In this document: positions 1 through 8,942 of the stretch, piece by piece
Layout of the letters: each line of letters opens with the position of its first letter
Position numbering within the stretch: position 1 is the stretch's first letter
From: Pigmentiphaga sp. H8
GTDB lineage: Bacteria > Pseudomonadota > Gammaproteobacteria > Burkholderiales > Burkholderiaceae_B
Reading direction: 5' to 3'
DNA length: 64,000 nt
Assembly (NCBI RefSeq): GCF_003854895.1
Contig: NZ_CP033966.1
Span: forward strand, 2,790,001 to 2,854,000
The notes under the pieces: generated by a model
Databases searched by the model: none
What the model was told of the DNA's origin: nothing
What the model saw: the letters and a program-made list of their open reading frames with translations, nothing else
Position numbers and translations under genes: made by a program

Positions 1-803
1 ATTCCAGCATCTATTCGAAGCTGCGGGTGTATGACGGCGAGAGCCTGAAGGATGTCGACCCCAAGGCCAAGGTCCTGCAGGAATACAAGGACTACGCCGG
101 CACCGACGAGGGCATGACGGGTGTCTCGACGCGCTTCGCCTACAAGATCCTGTCCAGCGTCTTCAACTACGACCAGACCGAGATCGCCGCCAATCCGGTG
201 CACCTGATGTACGTGCTGGAGCAGCGCATCGGCCGCGAGGACTACCCCGACGAGATCCGCCGGCGCTACCTGGAGCACATCAAGGGCTATCTGGGGCCGC
301 GCTACGCGGAGTTCATCGGCAAGGAAATCCAGACCGCGTACCTGGAGTCGTATTCGGAGTACGGGCAGAACATCTTCGACCGCTACGTCACGTTCGCCGA
401 CTGCTGGATCCAGGACGAGGAATTCCGCGACCCCGAAACGGGCGAGAGCTTCGACCGCTCGGCGCTGAACGCCGAGCTCGAGAAGATCGAGAAGCCGGCG
501 GGCATCGCGAATCCCAAGGACTTCCGCAACGAGATCGTGAACTTCGTGCTGCGCGCGCGCGCCAACAACAGCGGCCGCAATCCCGCGTGGACCAGCTACG
601 AGAAGCTGCGCGAGGTGATCGAGAAGAAGATGTTCTCCAACACCGAGGATCTGCTCCCGGTCATTTCGTTCAATGCCAAGGCCTCGGTCGAGGACAAGCG
701 CAAGCACGAGAGCTTTGTCGAACGGATGGTCGAGAAAGGCTATACCGAAAAGCAAGTCCGCTTGCTGTGCGAGTGGTATTTGCGGGTGAGGAAGTCTTCG
801 TGA
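1..803 (+). CDS. prkA: PrkA family serine protein kinase, C-terminal part
   Basis: The reading frame is open from the window edge, so about 266 C-terminal residues of a protein of roughly 640 are present. The sequence matches the C-terminal half of PrkA/YeaG (SSIYSKLRVYDGESLKD, then the helical PrkA C-terminal domain with SNTEDLLPVISFNAKAS). The N-terminal AAA-like P-loop part lies outside the window. The family are cytoplasmic serine kinases with an AAA-type fold, tied to starvation and stress responses. The gene stops 11 bases before yeaH and is followed by spoVR, the usual three-gene stress operon. The family call is secure; substrates cannot be inferred. Confidence 0.95.
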   Translation, partial: SSIYSKLRVYDGESLKDVDPKAKVLQEYKDYAGTDEGMTGVSTRFAYKILSSVFNYDQTEIAANPVHLMYVLEQRIGREDYPDEIRRRYLEHIKGYLGPRYAEFIGKEIQTAYLESYSEYGQNIFDRYVTFADCWIQDEEFRDPETGESFDRSALNAELEKIEKPAGIANPKDFRNEIVNFVLRARANNSGRNPAWTSYEKLREVIEKKMFSNTEDLLPVISFNAKASVEDKRKHESFVERMVEKGYTEKQVRLLCEWYLRVRKSS

Positions 804-814
804 GCTAGGTGAAT

Positions 815-2074
815 ATGAATTCACTCATCGATCGGCGGCTCAACGGCCGTAACAAGAGCGCTGTCAACCGGGAGCGCTTCATCAGGCGGTACAAGGACCA
901 GATACGCAAGGCGGTTCGCGAGCTGGTCCAGGAACGGTCCATCGAAGAGATGGACCAGGGCGGCGAAATCAACCTCCCGGCCAAGGACATCTCCGAACCC
1001 AGCTTCCGCTACGGCAGGGGCGGGGATCGCGAGATCGTCCATCCCGGCAACCGGGAGTTCGCCAAGGGCGACAAGATCGACCGGCCCCGGGGGGGCGATG
1101 ACGGCGACCCCTCCGAGCCGGGCGAGGGCGACTCGGTGGATCCGTTCACGTTCAGCCTGTCCCGGGACGAGTTCCTGAACCTCTTCTTCGAGGACATGGA
1201 GCTGCCCCACCTGGTCCGTACTCAGTTGGGCGAGATCAACCAGCAGAAGTGGCGGCGCGCGGGCTATACCACCACGGGATCGCCCAGCACGCTGAGCGTG
1301 GGACGCACGCTCAAGACCTCGCTGTCGCGGCGCATCGCGCTCAGCGGCGGTTCGCGGCTGGGCCTGCAGGAGGCGCAGCAGAAGCTGGAGGAGTCGGAAG
1401 AGGCGGGTGCCCCGGAAGACGAACTCGATGCCCTGCGCGCCGAGGTCGAGGCGCACCGGTCCAGGCTGGCGCGGGTGCCTTTCCTCGATTCGCTGGACCT
1501 GCGCTACCGGCACCGCGTGGTCGAGCCTTCGCCGGTGGCGCGCGCCGTGATGTTCTGCCTGATGGACGTCTCGGGGTCCATGGACGAGAACAAGAAGGAT
1601 CTGGCCAAGCGCTTCTTCACGCTGCTGTACCTGTTCCTGTCGCGCAAGTACGAGCGCGTGGACCTGGTGTTCGTGCGCCACACGGACAACGCCGAGGAAG
1701 TGGACGAGCAGACCTTCTTCCACGATCCCAAGAGCGGGGGCACGGTGGTGCTGTCGGCCCTCGAGCTCATGCACGAGATCGTGACCGAGCGCTATTCGCC
1801 CGCCACCTGGAACGTCTACGCGGCGCAGGCCACCGACGGCGATTCCTTCGGCGCGGACGCGGCCAAGAGCGCGCGCTTCCTGTCCGAACACCTGCTGCCG
1901 CTCACGCGCTACTACGCCTACATCGAGATTCCGGACGTGGACGAGATGCGCAAGAGCAGCCTGTGGGCCGAATACGAGCGCGAGACGGCGCCGCACTTCG
2001 CGATGCGGCGCATACGCGAGCGCCGCGAGATATTCGGCGTGCTGCACGACCTGTTCAGGAAGGAGACCGCATGA
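815..2074 (+). CDS. yeaH: YeaH/UPF0229 family VWA-like protein
   Basis: A 419-residue protein opening with SLIDRRLNGRNKSAVNRERF, the hallmark start of the YeaH (UPF0229) family. A charged, Gly-rich segment follows (about residues 80-110), then a von Willebrand factor A-like domain with a MIDAS-type motif DVSGSMDENKK near residue 250. ATG at 815 was chosen because it aligns with the family start; a GTG six bases upstream (809) is possible. The stop overlaps the spoVR start as ATGA, so the two are translationally coupled. In enterobacteria yeaG and yeaH are co-transcribed under stress; the biochemical role is unknown. Confidence 0.93.
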   Translation: MNSLIDRRLNGRNKSAVNRERFIRRYKDQIRKAVRELVQERSIEEMDQGGEINLPAKDISEPSFRYGRGGDREIVHPGNREFAKGDKIDRPRGGDDGDPSEPGEGDSVDPFTFSLSRDEFLNLFFEDMELPHLVRTQLGEINQQKWRRAGYTTTGSPSTLSVGRTLKTSLSRRIALSGGSRLGLQEAQQKLEESEEAGAPEDELDALRAEVEAHRSRLARVPFLDSLDLRYRHRVVEPSPVARAVMFCLMDVSGSMDENKKDLAKRFFTLLYLFLSRKYERVDLVFVRHTDNAEEVDEQTFFHDPKSGGTVVLSALELMHEIVTERYSPATWNVYAAQATDGDSFGADAAKSARFLSEHLLPLTRYYAYIEIPDVDEMRKSSLWAEYERETAPHFAMRRIRERREIFGVLHDLFRKETA

Positions 2075-3606
2075 GCGCCGTCTATCCGCCGCGCGAAGCG
2101 CCGCCCGCCCGGGCGGTCCAGCCCATCTCGACGACCTCGGAATGGACCTTCGAACTGATCCAGCGCTATGACGAAGCCATCGGCCAGGTGGCCCGGGAGT
2201 TCGGGCTGGACACCTATCCCAGCCAGATCGAGGTCATCACGTCCGAGCAGATGCTGGACGCGTATGCCTCGGTCGGGCTGCCGATCGGCTATCCGCACTG
2301 GTCCTACGGCAAGGAGTTCATCCGCAACGAGCAGGCCTACCGGCGCGGCGTGCAGGGGCTGGCCTACGAGATCGTCATCAACTCGAACCCTTGCATCGCC
2401 TACCTGATGGAAGAGAACTCCATGGCCATGCAGGCGCTGGTGATCGCGCACGCCTGCTACGGCCACAATTCCTTCTTCAAGGGCAACTACCTGTTCAAGC
2501 AGTGGACCGAGGCCGACGGCGTGCTGGACTACCTGGTGTTCGCCCGCAAGTACGTCATGGACTGCGAGGAAAAGTACGGCATCGGCCCGGTCGAGGCCAC
2601 GCTGGACTCCTGCCACGCGCTGATGGCCCATGGCGTGGACCGCTACCGCCGCCCGCATCCGATTTCCTATCGCGAGGAAATGCAGCGCCAGGCCGAACGC
2701 GAGGAGTACGCGCGCCAGCAATACAACGATCTGTGGCGCACGGTGCCCACGCGCGACCATGTCGAGCGCGAGGGCAAGCCTTCGGTGTTCCCGCCGGAGC
2801 CGGAAGAGAACATCCTGTATTTCATCGAGAAATATTCGCCTTCGCTGGAGCCATGGCAGAAGGAACTGGTGCGGATCGTCCGCAAGCTGTCCCAGTACTT
2901 CTATCCGCAGACCCAGACCAAGGTCATGAACGAAGGATGGGCGACCTTCTGGCACTACACGCTGCTGAACCGCATGCACGAGAAGGGGCTGGTCAACGAC
3001 GGCTTCATGATCGAGTTCCTGCAAAGCCACACCAACGTGGTGGCCCAGCGGGGCTTCGACCAGCGCGGCTATGGCGGCATCAATCCGTATGCGCTGGGCT
3101 TCGCGATGATGCAGGACATCCGCCGCATCTGCGAGAACCCCACGCCCGAGGACAGGAAGTGGTTCCCCGACATCGCCGGCAGCGATTGGCTGAAGACGCT
3201 GGACTTCGCGATGCGCAACTTCAAGGACGAGTCCTTCATCGCGCAGTTCCTGTCGCCGCGCCTGATCCGCGAGTTCCGCTTCTTCGCGATCGCCGACCAC
3301 GAGTCCAATCCCAAGCTGGAAGTCGAGGCCATCCACGACGACGACGGCTACCGGCGCGTGCGCCGGCTGCTGGCGGACCAGCACAACCGCGACATGCAGG
3401 TGCCGGACATCCAGGTCGTGCGCTACAACCGGGATTCCGACCGGTCCCTGGTCCTGCGACACGTGACGATGCGGGGAAGGCCCTTGCAGGCCGAGGATGC
3501 CGACCAGGTGATGAAGCACCTGGCCCGGCTATGGGGATTCAAGGTCCGCCTGGAAGAGGTCGACGCGGAAGGCAGCGTAAAAACCTTCCGCGAGCGGTCG
3601 GGGTAG
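2071..3606 (+). CDS. spoVR: SpoVR family protein (YcgB-like)
   Basis: A 511-residue cytoplasmic protein, the usual length of SpoVR/YcgB. Recognisable blocks are TSEWTFELIQRYDEAI near the start, GYPHWSYGKEF, AHACYGHNSFFKGNYLF, and NEGWATFWHYTLLNRM near residue 290. SpoVR was named for a spore-cortex gene in Bacillus, but proteobacterial homologues belong to the PrkA-YeaH-SpoVR stress operon; no enzymatic activity is established. The start at 2071 overlaps the yeaH stop by four bases. The gene ends directly at a composite intergenic repeat that fills the space to the convergent NIPSNAP gene. Confidence 0.95.
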   Translation: MSAVYPPREAPPARAVQPISTTSEWTFELIQRYDEAIGQVAREFGLDTYPSQIEVITSEQMLDAYASVGLPIGYPHWSYGKEFIRNEQAYRRGVQGLAYEIVINSNPCIAYLMEENSMAMQALVIAHACYGHNSFFKGNYLFKQWTEADGVLDYLVFARKYVMDCEEKYGIGPVEATLDSCHALMAHGVDRYRRPHPISYREEMQRQAEREEYARQQYNDLWRTVPTRDHVEREGKPSVFPPEPEENILYFIEKYSPSLEPWQKELVRIVRKLSQYFYPQTQTKVMNEGWATFWHYTLLNRMHEKGLVNDGFMIEFLQSHTNVVAQRGFDQRGYGGINPYALGFAMMQDIRRICENPTPEDRKWFPDIAGSDWLKTLDFAMRNFKDESFIAQFLSPRLIREFRFFAIADHESNPKLEVEAIHDDDGYRRVRRLLADQHNRDMQVPDIQVVRYNRDSDRSLVLRHVTMRGRPLQAEDADQVMKHLARLWGFKVRLEEVDAEGSVKTFRERSG

Positions 3607-3882
3607 AGCCCCCCCTACGCCCTTCGGGCGCCCCCCCGGGGGCGATGCGGGTGGACCGGCGGAGCCGGATCCACCGCATCCTGGGGTACCAACGGGCTGG
3701 AGAGGAACTGGCGTTCTTGCCTCTTGTCAGCGCAAACGAGAACGGCCTCGCATCTGATGCAAGGCCGTTCTTGTATTCGCGGTCGTTCCAGACCCAGGGC
3801 ACAGCGGATCCGGCTTTGCCGGTCCGCCAGTGCCGCCCCCTGGGGGGCGCCCGAAGGGCGTAGGGGGGCTCTACCTCTACCC
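3607..3882. repeat. Composite structured intergenic element, copy A
   Basis: Fills the whole gap between the convergent spoVR and NIPSNAP genes. The left arm (about 3607-3690) has a five-pair stem CGCCC-TTC-GGGCG, a C-run/G-run stem, and a long stem GATGCGGGTGGA/TCCACCGCATC (type 2). The right arm (about 3791-3870) is the reverse complement of the same design with a different long stem (type 1, GGCACnGCGGA kind). The centre has a hairpin AACGGCCT..AGGCCGTT (3741-3769). Copies B (26075) and C (39788) share this architecture. Confidence 0.85.
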
Positions 3883-4200
3883 CTACGGTTTGAAGAAGGG
3901 GGTGGGTACCATCAGGTGGTTTTCTTGCGAGACCAGGTTGCCCATCTCCACGCTTTTCTTCAGGTAGACCTGCCAGTCCGGATCCTTTTGCAGCGCGGCG
4001 CGGCGCGCCATGCGGTCGGCGGCGTCCTGGTAGGCCCAGATATGGGTGAAGCTGTTGACGTTGCCGGTCTCGGTCTGCAGGTACAGCACCGGGTCGCCCA
4101 GGTGCTTGCGCTGCGCCTCGAAACCCAGTTCCTGGTACAGCTCGAGCTGTTTCTTGATCGTGCCGGGCCGGCACGTGTAGGTGCGAACGTCGTACAGCAT
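3883..4200 (-). CDS. NIPSNAP family protein
   Basis: A 105-residue protein with the NIPSNAP ferredoxin-like fold signature: MLYDVRTYTCRPGT at the start, then YQELGFEAQRKHLGD and FTHIWAYQDAADRMARRAAL, as in small single-domain bacterial members. The family is widespread and mostly of unknown function; relatives include dimeric alpha/beta-barrel proteins. It has no signal peptide or membrane segment. It begins 13 bases after the fabA stop on the same strand, so the two are probably co-transcribed, but no functional link to fatty-acid synthesis is evident. Confidence 0.85.
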   Translation of the reverse strand: MLYDVRTYTCRPGTIKKQLELYQELGFEAQRKHLGDPVLYLQTETGNVNSFTHIWAYQDAADRMARRAALQKDPDWQVYLKKSVEMGNLVSQENHLMVPTPFFKP

Positions 4201-4213
4201 GGAGCCCCCGCGG

Positions 4214-4729
4214 TCAGAACGAATCGGTGGAAGTGAACAGGCCCACGCGCAGGCCTTCGGCGGTGTAGATCTCGCGGCCGTCGACGCTCATGGTGCCATC
4301 GGCGATGCCCAGTACCAGCGTGCGGTTGATGGTGCGCTTGATGTCGATGGTGTAGGTGACCTTCTTGGCCGTGGGCAGCACCTGCCCGACGAACTTGACC
4401 TCGCCCGATCCCAGCGCGCGGCCCCGGCCGGGGTTGCCCTGCCAGCCCAGGAAGAAACCCACCAGCTGCCACATGGCGTCCAGGCCCAGGCAGCCCGGCA
4501 TGACCGGATCGCCCTCGAAGTGGCAAGCGAAGAACCACAGGTCGGGGTGGATGTCCAGCTCGGCGATCACCTGGCCCTTGCCGTACTTGCCGCCCTGGTC
4601 CGAGATGTGCGTGATGCGGTCCATCATCAGCATGTTGGGGGCCGGCAACTGCGCATTGCCTTTCCCGAACAATTCGCCGCGCGCGCAGCGCAGCAGGTCT
4701 TCACGGGAGAAGGCGTTCTGTTCAAGCAT
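4214..4729 (-). CDS. fabA: 3-hydroxydecanoyl-ACP dehydratase/isomerase
   Basis: A 171-residue protein of normal FabA length. The diagnostic active-site block ACHFEGDPVMPGCLGLDAMW (about residues 68-87) contains the catalytic His and the Asp of the isomerising dehydratase; FabZ lacks this GCLGLDAMWQ extension. FabA dehydrates 3-hydroxydecanoyl-ACP and isomerises the trans-2 to the cis-3 product, the branch point for unsaturated fatty acids, acting as a cytoplasmic homodimer. Its usual partner fabB is not adjacent. A NIPSNAP gene follows 13 bases downstream. Confidence 0.96.
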   Translation of the reverse strand: MLEQNAFSREDLLRCARGELFGKGNAQLPAPNMLMMDRITHISDQGGKYGKGQVIAELDIHPDLWFFACHFEGDPVMPGCLGLDAMWQLVGFFLGWQGNPGRGRALGSGEVKFVGQVLPTAKKVTYTIDIKRTINRTLVLGIADGTMSVDGREIYTAEGLRVGLFTSTDSF

Positions 4730-4774
4730 TAGGAAGTCCTCGTTGGAAACCGGGATTATATCGTCGCCTCGCGG

Positions 4775-5743
4775 TCAGCTTCGCCCGGGCGCGGCGCCCA
4801 GCAGCCGCTTGAGGCCCAGCCATTGCTGGGCCAGGAAGCCCCGGCCGTAGTCGCGGCCACCCCGCTCGGGAAGCTGGTCGCTGATGCCGGTCGGTCCGTA
4901 GTTGCCATCGAAGCGCGCGGTGCGCAGCAGGATGTCCCAGATCGGGAACAGGACGCCGAAGTTATAGTTGGCTTCGGGCCGGCCAGGCACGGACGGCGGT
5001 TCGATCGCGTGGTGGTGCCGGTGGAATTTCGGCCCTACCACCAGGTATTGGCCGATGCGGCCGAAGCCCGTCCGCAGGTTGGCGTGCGAGAGGCTTTCCA
5101 CCAGCCGGGTGATGATCACGACCATCACGAACTGTCCCGGCGGCACGCCCACCAGGTGCGAGACCAGCACGACCACCGCGTCGCGCAGCAGATCGCTGAG
5201 CAGGTGGTTGCGGTTGTCGGACCACATCGTCATCTGGCGCTGGCTGTGATGGACCGCGTGCAGCGCCCACAGCCACTGGTAGCGATGCTCGGCGCGGTGG
5301 AAGGCGTAGTCGACGAAATCGAAGATCAGCAGGTACAGGATCAGGCTGACCCAGGCACGGTCGGTCACGCCGGGCCAGATCTCGTCGAGATGGAAGGGCG
5401 AGAACCCCAGCACATGCAACTGCCCGAACAGATGATCGGCCAGCGGCTGGGTGGTGAAGAACAGCACCAGCCGGAACAGGCCCAGCGAGTGGATGGCGGT
5501 GTAGAGGACGTCCAGCCGCACCGAGGTCCGGTCCACGATCTTCTCGACCGGGCGCCAGCGTTGCAGGGGGCCGAACACGGCCAGCATGATGATCAGTTGC
5601 AGCACGCCGAGCAGCAGCCACATGGTGCCGTCGTAGGCGTCCTCGAGGATGCTGCCGAGACCCAGGTGGAACAGCAGGGGCTGGACGAGCGTCTCGAACA
5701 GCCACTGCTGCATGCCGGAAAAAAGATCGCTAAGGATTTCCAT
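4775..5743 (-). CDS. Sterol desaturase / fatty acid hydroxylase family membrane protein
   Basis: A 322-residue integral membrane protein with several hydrophobic segments (about residues 40-60, 85-105, 130-145) and the histidine boxes that bind a di-iron centre: HRAEH, HAVHHS and HRHHH. This is the fatty acid hydroxylase superfamily, which oxidises alkyl or sterol-like lipids; the substrate here is unknown. The start overlaps the end of the polysaccharide deacetylase gene by 14 bases, so the two are translationally coupled in an operon that begins with the beta-propeller gene at 7512. Confidence 0.88.
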   Translation of the reverse strand: MEILSDLFSGMQQWLFETLVQPLLFHLGLGSILEDAYDGTMWLLLGVLQLIIMLAVFGPLQRWRPVEKIVDRTSVRLDVLYTAIHSLGLFRLVLFFTTQPLADHLFGQLHVLGFSPFHLDEIWPGVTDRAWVSLILYLLIFDFVDYAFHRAEHRYQWLWALHAVHHSQRQMTMWSDNRNHLLSDLLRDAVVVLVSHLVGVPPGQFVMVVIITRLVESLSHANLRTGFGRIGQYLVVGPKFHRHHHAIEPPSVPGRPEANYNFGVLFPIWDILLRTARFDGNYGPTGISDQLPERGGRDYGRGFLAQQWLGLKRLLGAAPGRS

Positions 5744-6536
5744 GGACGTGATGCGTGGCCAGCCAGGCCCGGTATTGCGGATGGTCGGCCAGCGTGGCGA
5801 AGCAATAACCCTTTTGCTTGAGCCCGGTGATGAGCGGTTCCAGCACGGCCGGCGCCCAGGGGTCCTGACGGGACCAGATGCCCAGGTGCGCCATCAAGAT
5901 ATCGCCCGGACGGATGTTGCGCAAGGCGCGCGCCAGCAGCGCGGCGTTGGGGTATTTGTCGCTGGGTAGTTCGTCGCCCAGGAAGCCGGCATCGGCCCAG
6001 CCCACGTGCCGGTAGCCGCAGCGGTTCTCGGCCGCCTGGAGCAGCGCGGGCGAGGTCTTGCCGCCGGGCGCGCGGAACAGCGGCAGCATGGTCTGCCCGG
6101 TCATTTCCTTGAACCGCGCGGCGCTGCGGTCCAGCTCGGCGCAATAGGCCTCGGCGCTCATGGCCTGGACCCGTCCGGCCTGCGGGCCGAAGGCGGGCTT
6201 GGCGCGGAAAGCGCCATCCGGCCGGTCGGCCAGCCAGTACACATGGTCGTAGGTGTGCGAACCGAAGACGTGTCCGCGCGCGGCCATGGCCTTCCACCAG
6301 GGCGCCCAATGGTCGTCCAGGCTGGTGCCGCCGTCGCGGGTCTTTTCGTTGGCCAGGAAGAAGCTTGCCTTGACCTGCTGGCGGTCCAGCACCTCGGCCA
6401 CCAGCGGGGCAACGCCCATGTGGCCGGTGTCGAAGGTGAGGTAGACCGGGCGGGTGCACTCCGCCGCCTGCGCGCCGGCCGTGGCCAGCAGCAGGGCGGC
6501 CGCGCCCGCGCGTGCCAGGCTACTGGCGCGGGGCAT
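5730..6536 (-). CDS. Secreted polysaccharide deacetylase family protein
   Basis: A 268-residue protein with a signal peptide (hydrophobic core then AGAQAAE, cleavage near residue 24). It has the NodB-fold landmarks: a motif-1 region LTFDTGHMG, the metal-binding HTYDH, and FRAPGG. In canonical members motif 1 is TFDDG; here the second Asp, normally a metal ligand, is Thr, so metal binding or specificity may differ. The start overlaps the beta-propeller gene by 17 bases and the end overlaps the sterol desaturase gene. It probably acts on an N-acetylated glycan in the periplasm; the substrate is unknown. Confidence 0.85.
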   Translation of the reverse strand: MPRASSLARAGAAALLLATAGAQAAECTRPVYLTFDTGHMGVAPLVAEVLDRQQVKASFFLANEKTRDGGTSLDDHWAPWWKAMAARGHVFGSHTYDHVYWLADRPDGAFRAKPAFGPQAGRVQAMSAEAYCAELDRSAARFKEMTGQTMLPLFRAPGGKTSPALLQAAENRCGYRHVGWADAGFLGDELPSDKYPNAALLARALRNIRPGDILMAHLGIWSRQDPWAPAVLEPLITGLKQKGYCFATLADHPQYRAWLATHHVHGNP

Positions 6537-7512
6537 GGGACAGGGTCCAGACGCCGTGGGGCGAGCGGCCCACCTTGGTCTGGTGCACGACCTTGCGGGT
6601 GGCCGTGTCGATGACGGTGAGCTTCTTGGCCCAGCGCGAGGTGACCAGCAGGGTCTTGCCGTCGGCCAGCACTTCCATGCAGTCCGGGCCGCCGGGAGCG
6701 GGATAGGCGTCGACCACCGCCAGGGTTTGCAGGTCGATGCGGCTGATGGTGTTGGCCACGCGGTTGCTGACGAACAGGTGCCGCCCGTCGCCCTGGGCCC
6801 TGAAGGCATGGGCGCCGGCGGCCGTGGGGATGCGCTTGACGAGCTGGGCGGGCGAGGCCGTCAGGTCATAGACCTCGACGTAGCTGTCGCCGGTCAGGGC
6901 GACCAGCAGGTAGCGGTCGTCGTGGGTGATGTAGACGTCGGCGGGCGTCTTGCCCACCGGGATGGTCCATAGCGGCGTCTGCGTCGCCAGGTCGATGGCG
7001 ATCAACTGGTCGCTGTCCTGCAGCGACACGTACAGGCGGCGGCTCTTGCTGTCTATCGTCAGGTGGCTGGGCGTGCGGCCGGCGGAGATGCGCTTGACCA
7101 GCTTGGGGTCGGCCGAGCCGGCCTGGCCGTTCCACTGGTAGATGTCGATGTGGTCCAGCCGGTTCGCCGCGGTCACGAACCACTTCATGTCGGGCGAGAA
7201 ACGCAACTGATAGGGATCGACGATGCCGGTCAGCGTGCGCTGGACGTCGCCCGTGGCGGGGTCGAAGAAAGTAAGCGAATCGCTGCCGGCATTGGCCACC
7301 AGCAGCGATTTTTCATCCGGCGTCAGGTACAGGTGATGAGGTTCCTTGCCGGTGGGAACGCGTCGCAGTTCCGCGTAGGTCGAAGGGTCGAGGATGCTGA
7401 CCGAGGCGTCCAGCGAATTCAGGACGATGACGGGGGGCGGCGCCGCCGAGGCGGCAAACACCGCGCACAGGCCGAGAGCGCCGGCCAGGCGGGCAAAAAG
7501 CTGAGATTTCAA
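6520..7512 (-). CDS. Periplasmic YVTN-type beta-propeller protein
   Basis: A 330-residue protein with a signal peptide (LCAVFAASAA, cleavage about residue 24). At least six repeats of the cytochrome-d1/YVTN class follow, each with a blade-like pattern such as PDEKSLLVANAGSDSLTFFD, KSRRLYVSLQDSDQLIAID and DGRHLFVSNRVANTISRID. Such propellers are usually protein- or ligand-binding scaffolds; no haem ligand or catalytic motif is visible. First gene of a tightly overlapping three-gene operon with a deacetylase and a sterol-desaturase-like enzyme, which suggests an envelope lipid or glycan process. Confidence 0.82.
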   Translation of the reverse strand: MKSQLFARLAGALGLCAVFAASAAPPPVIVLNSLDASVSILDPSTYAELRRVPTGKEPHHLYLTPDEKSLLVANAGSDSLTFFDPATGDVQRTLTGIVDPYQLRFSPDMKWFVTAANRLDHIDIYQWNGQAGSADPKLVKRISAGRTPSHLTIDSKSRRLYVSLQDSDQLIAIDLATQTPLWTIPVGKTPADVYITHDDRYLLVALTGDSYVEVYDLTASPAQLVKRIPTAAGAHAFRAQGDGRHLFVSNRVANTISRIDLQTLAVVDAYPAPGGPDCMEVLADGKTLLVTSRWAKKLTVIDTATRKVVHQTKVGRSPHGVWTLSHAPRQ

Positions 7513-7687
7513 GGTCGGATCCCGCAGGGTCTACAACGCCGCCGGACGCCGATGCGGGCCCGCGGGCAGCCCGCGGCCGGGGGACGGCCGCCAGAGTTCG
7601 CATAGTCTAGGCGGCCGGGCTTGCCGTTGCTGTCGTTTTTGGGTGAATGTTGGTTTGCCGCGACAGCCCGGCGAACGGCGCTGGCGG

Positions 7688-8857
7688 TCAGGACAGCGGA
7701 CACTGCCGGTGATAGGCGTCGGGCTGCTTGTGAAAGGGCGTGGCCAGGGTCTTGAGGGTCATGCGTCCCTGTTCGTCCTTGACCGCCTGCAGCACGTGCA
7801 TGTCCTGCAGCGGGAAGTGATTGTTGTTGAAGCGGAACTCGCCCCGCACCGAGCGGAAGTCCGCCTGCTTCAAGGCCGCCATGAAGGCCGGCTTGTCGGC
7901 CACGCGTCCCTGGACCCTGGCGATGGCGGCATCCAGCAGCAGCGCCGCGTCATAGCTCTGGGCCGCGTAGTTCGAGGGGATGCGCTTGTAGCGCTGCTCG
8001 AAGGCCTGGACGAAACGGCGGCTCGAGGCATTGTCGAAATCGGGCGCCCAGAAGCCGCCGCTGATCATGCCTTGCGCCGACTCGCCCAGCACCGGCAGCG
8101 AGATGGCGTCGATGGTGAAGGTCGACAGCAGCGGCGTCTTCTGCAGGCCCGACTGGGCGTACTGCTTGGCGAAGCTGACGCCCAGGCCGCCGGGGAAGAA
8201 CGCGAACACCGCATCGGGCTGGCGGGCGGCGGCCTGCGCCAGTTCGGTCGAGAAGTCGAGCTGCTGCAAGGAGGTGTAGACCTCGTCGGCCAGCGGGACC
8301 TTGTAGTAGCGCTTGAAGCCGGCCACCGTGTCCTTGCCGGCCTGGTAGTTGGGAGCCAGGACGACGACGCGCTTGTAGCCCTTGTCGGCGGCGTACTGGC
8401 CGACCGCCTCGGACGCCTGGTCGCCTTGCCATGACGTGATGAACTGATAGGGCGAGCACCGCGGCCCGGCGATCTGCGAAGGACCCGCGTTCGACCCGAT
8501 CACGAAGACTTCGCGGTCGGTCAGGTATTTGTGCACGGCCAGCATGATGTTCGAGAACGAGATGCCGGTGACGATGGACACCTTCTCGCGTTCCACCAGG
8601 CGCCGCGCGGCCTGGTTGGCCACGTCGGGCTTGAGCTGGGTGTCCTCGCGCAGGATCTCGACCGGATGGCCGCCCAGCTTGCCGCCGTTGCGTTCGACCA
8701 GCAGCATGAAGCCGTCGAGCTGGTCCTGGCCCACGGCGGCCTGCGGGCCGGTCAGTTCTCCCATGAAGCCGATCTTGATCGGCGCCTGGGCGAGGGCGGC
8801 GCCACAGGCGGTGATCAGGGCGGCCGCGGCCGCCACGCTGCGCAAGCGGTGGTGCAT
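7688..8857 (-). CDS. ABC transporter substrate-binding protein, LivK type
   Basis: A 389-residue periplasmic binding protein of the branched-chain amino acid type: signal peptide ending GAALAQA, then IKIGFMGELTGPQAAVGQDQLDGFMLLVE, the standard first lobe of type 1 binding proteins. A later block GEFRFNNNHFPLQDMHVLQAV is typical of family members handling aromatic or other carboxylic compounds. No permease or ATPase gene is adjacent. It lies 85 bases downstream of the Rieske oxygenase on the same strand, so uptake of that enzyme's substrate is a reasonable inference. Confidence 0.88.
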   Translation of the reverse strand: MHHRLRSVAAAAALITACGAALAQAPIKIGFMGELTGPQAAVGQDQLDGFMLLVERNGGKLGGHPVEILREDTQLKPDVANQAARRLVEREKVSIVTGISFSNIMLAVHKYLTDREVFVIGSNAGPSQIAGPRCSPYQFITSWQGDQASEAVGQYAADKGYKRVVVLAPNYQAGKDTVAGFKRYYKVPLADEVYTSLQQLDFSTELAQAAARQPDAVFAFFPGGLGVSFAKQYAQSGLQKTPLLSTFTIDAISLPVLGESAQGMISGGFWAPDFDNASSRRFVQAFEQRYKRIPSNYAAQSYDAALLLDAAIARVQGRVADKPAFMAALKQADFRSVRGEFRFNNNHFPLQDMHVLQAVKDEQGRMTLKTLATPFHKQPDAYHRQCPLS

Positions 8858-8942
8858 GATGTCTGTCTCCTGGAAGTGGGGCAGGGCGGGCCTGCCGGGG
8901 ACGGCGGCCGCGATACGTTGCCGCGGCCGGCCGGAAAACGGC

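Noticed and set aside
3607..3882. Insertion sequence or CRISPR-like array
   Set aside because: No transposase frame, no regular spacer-repeat series; the unit is two inverted arms with a single centre.
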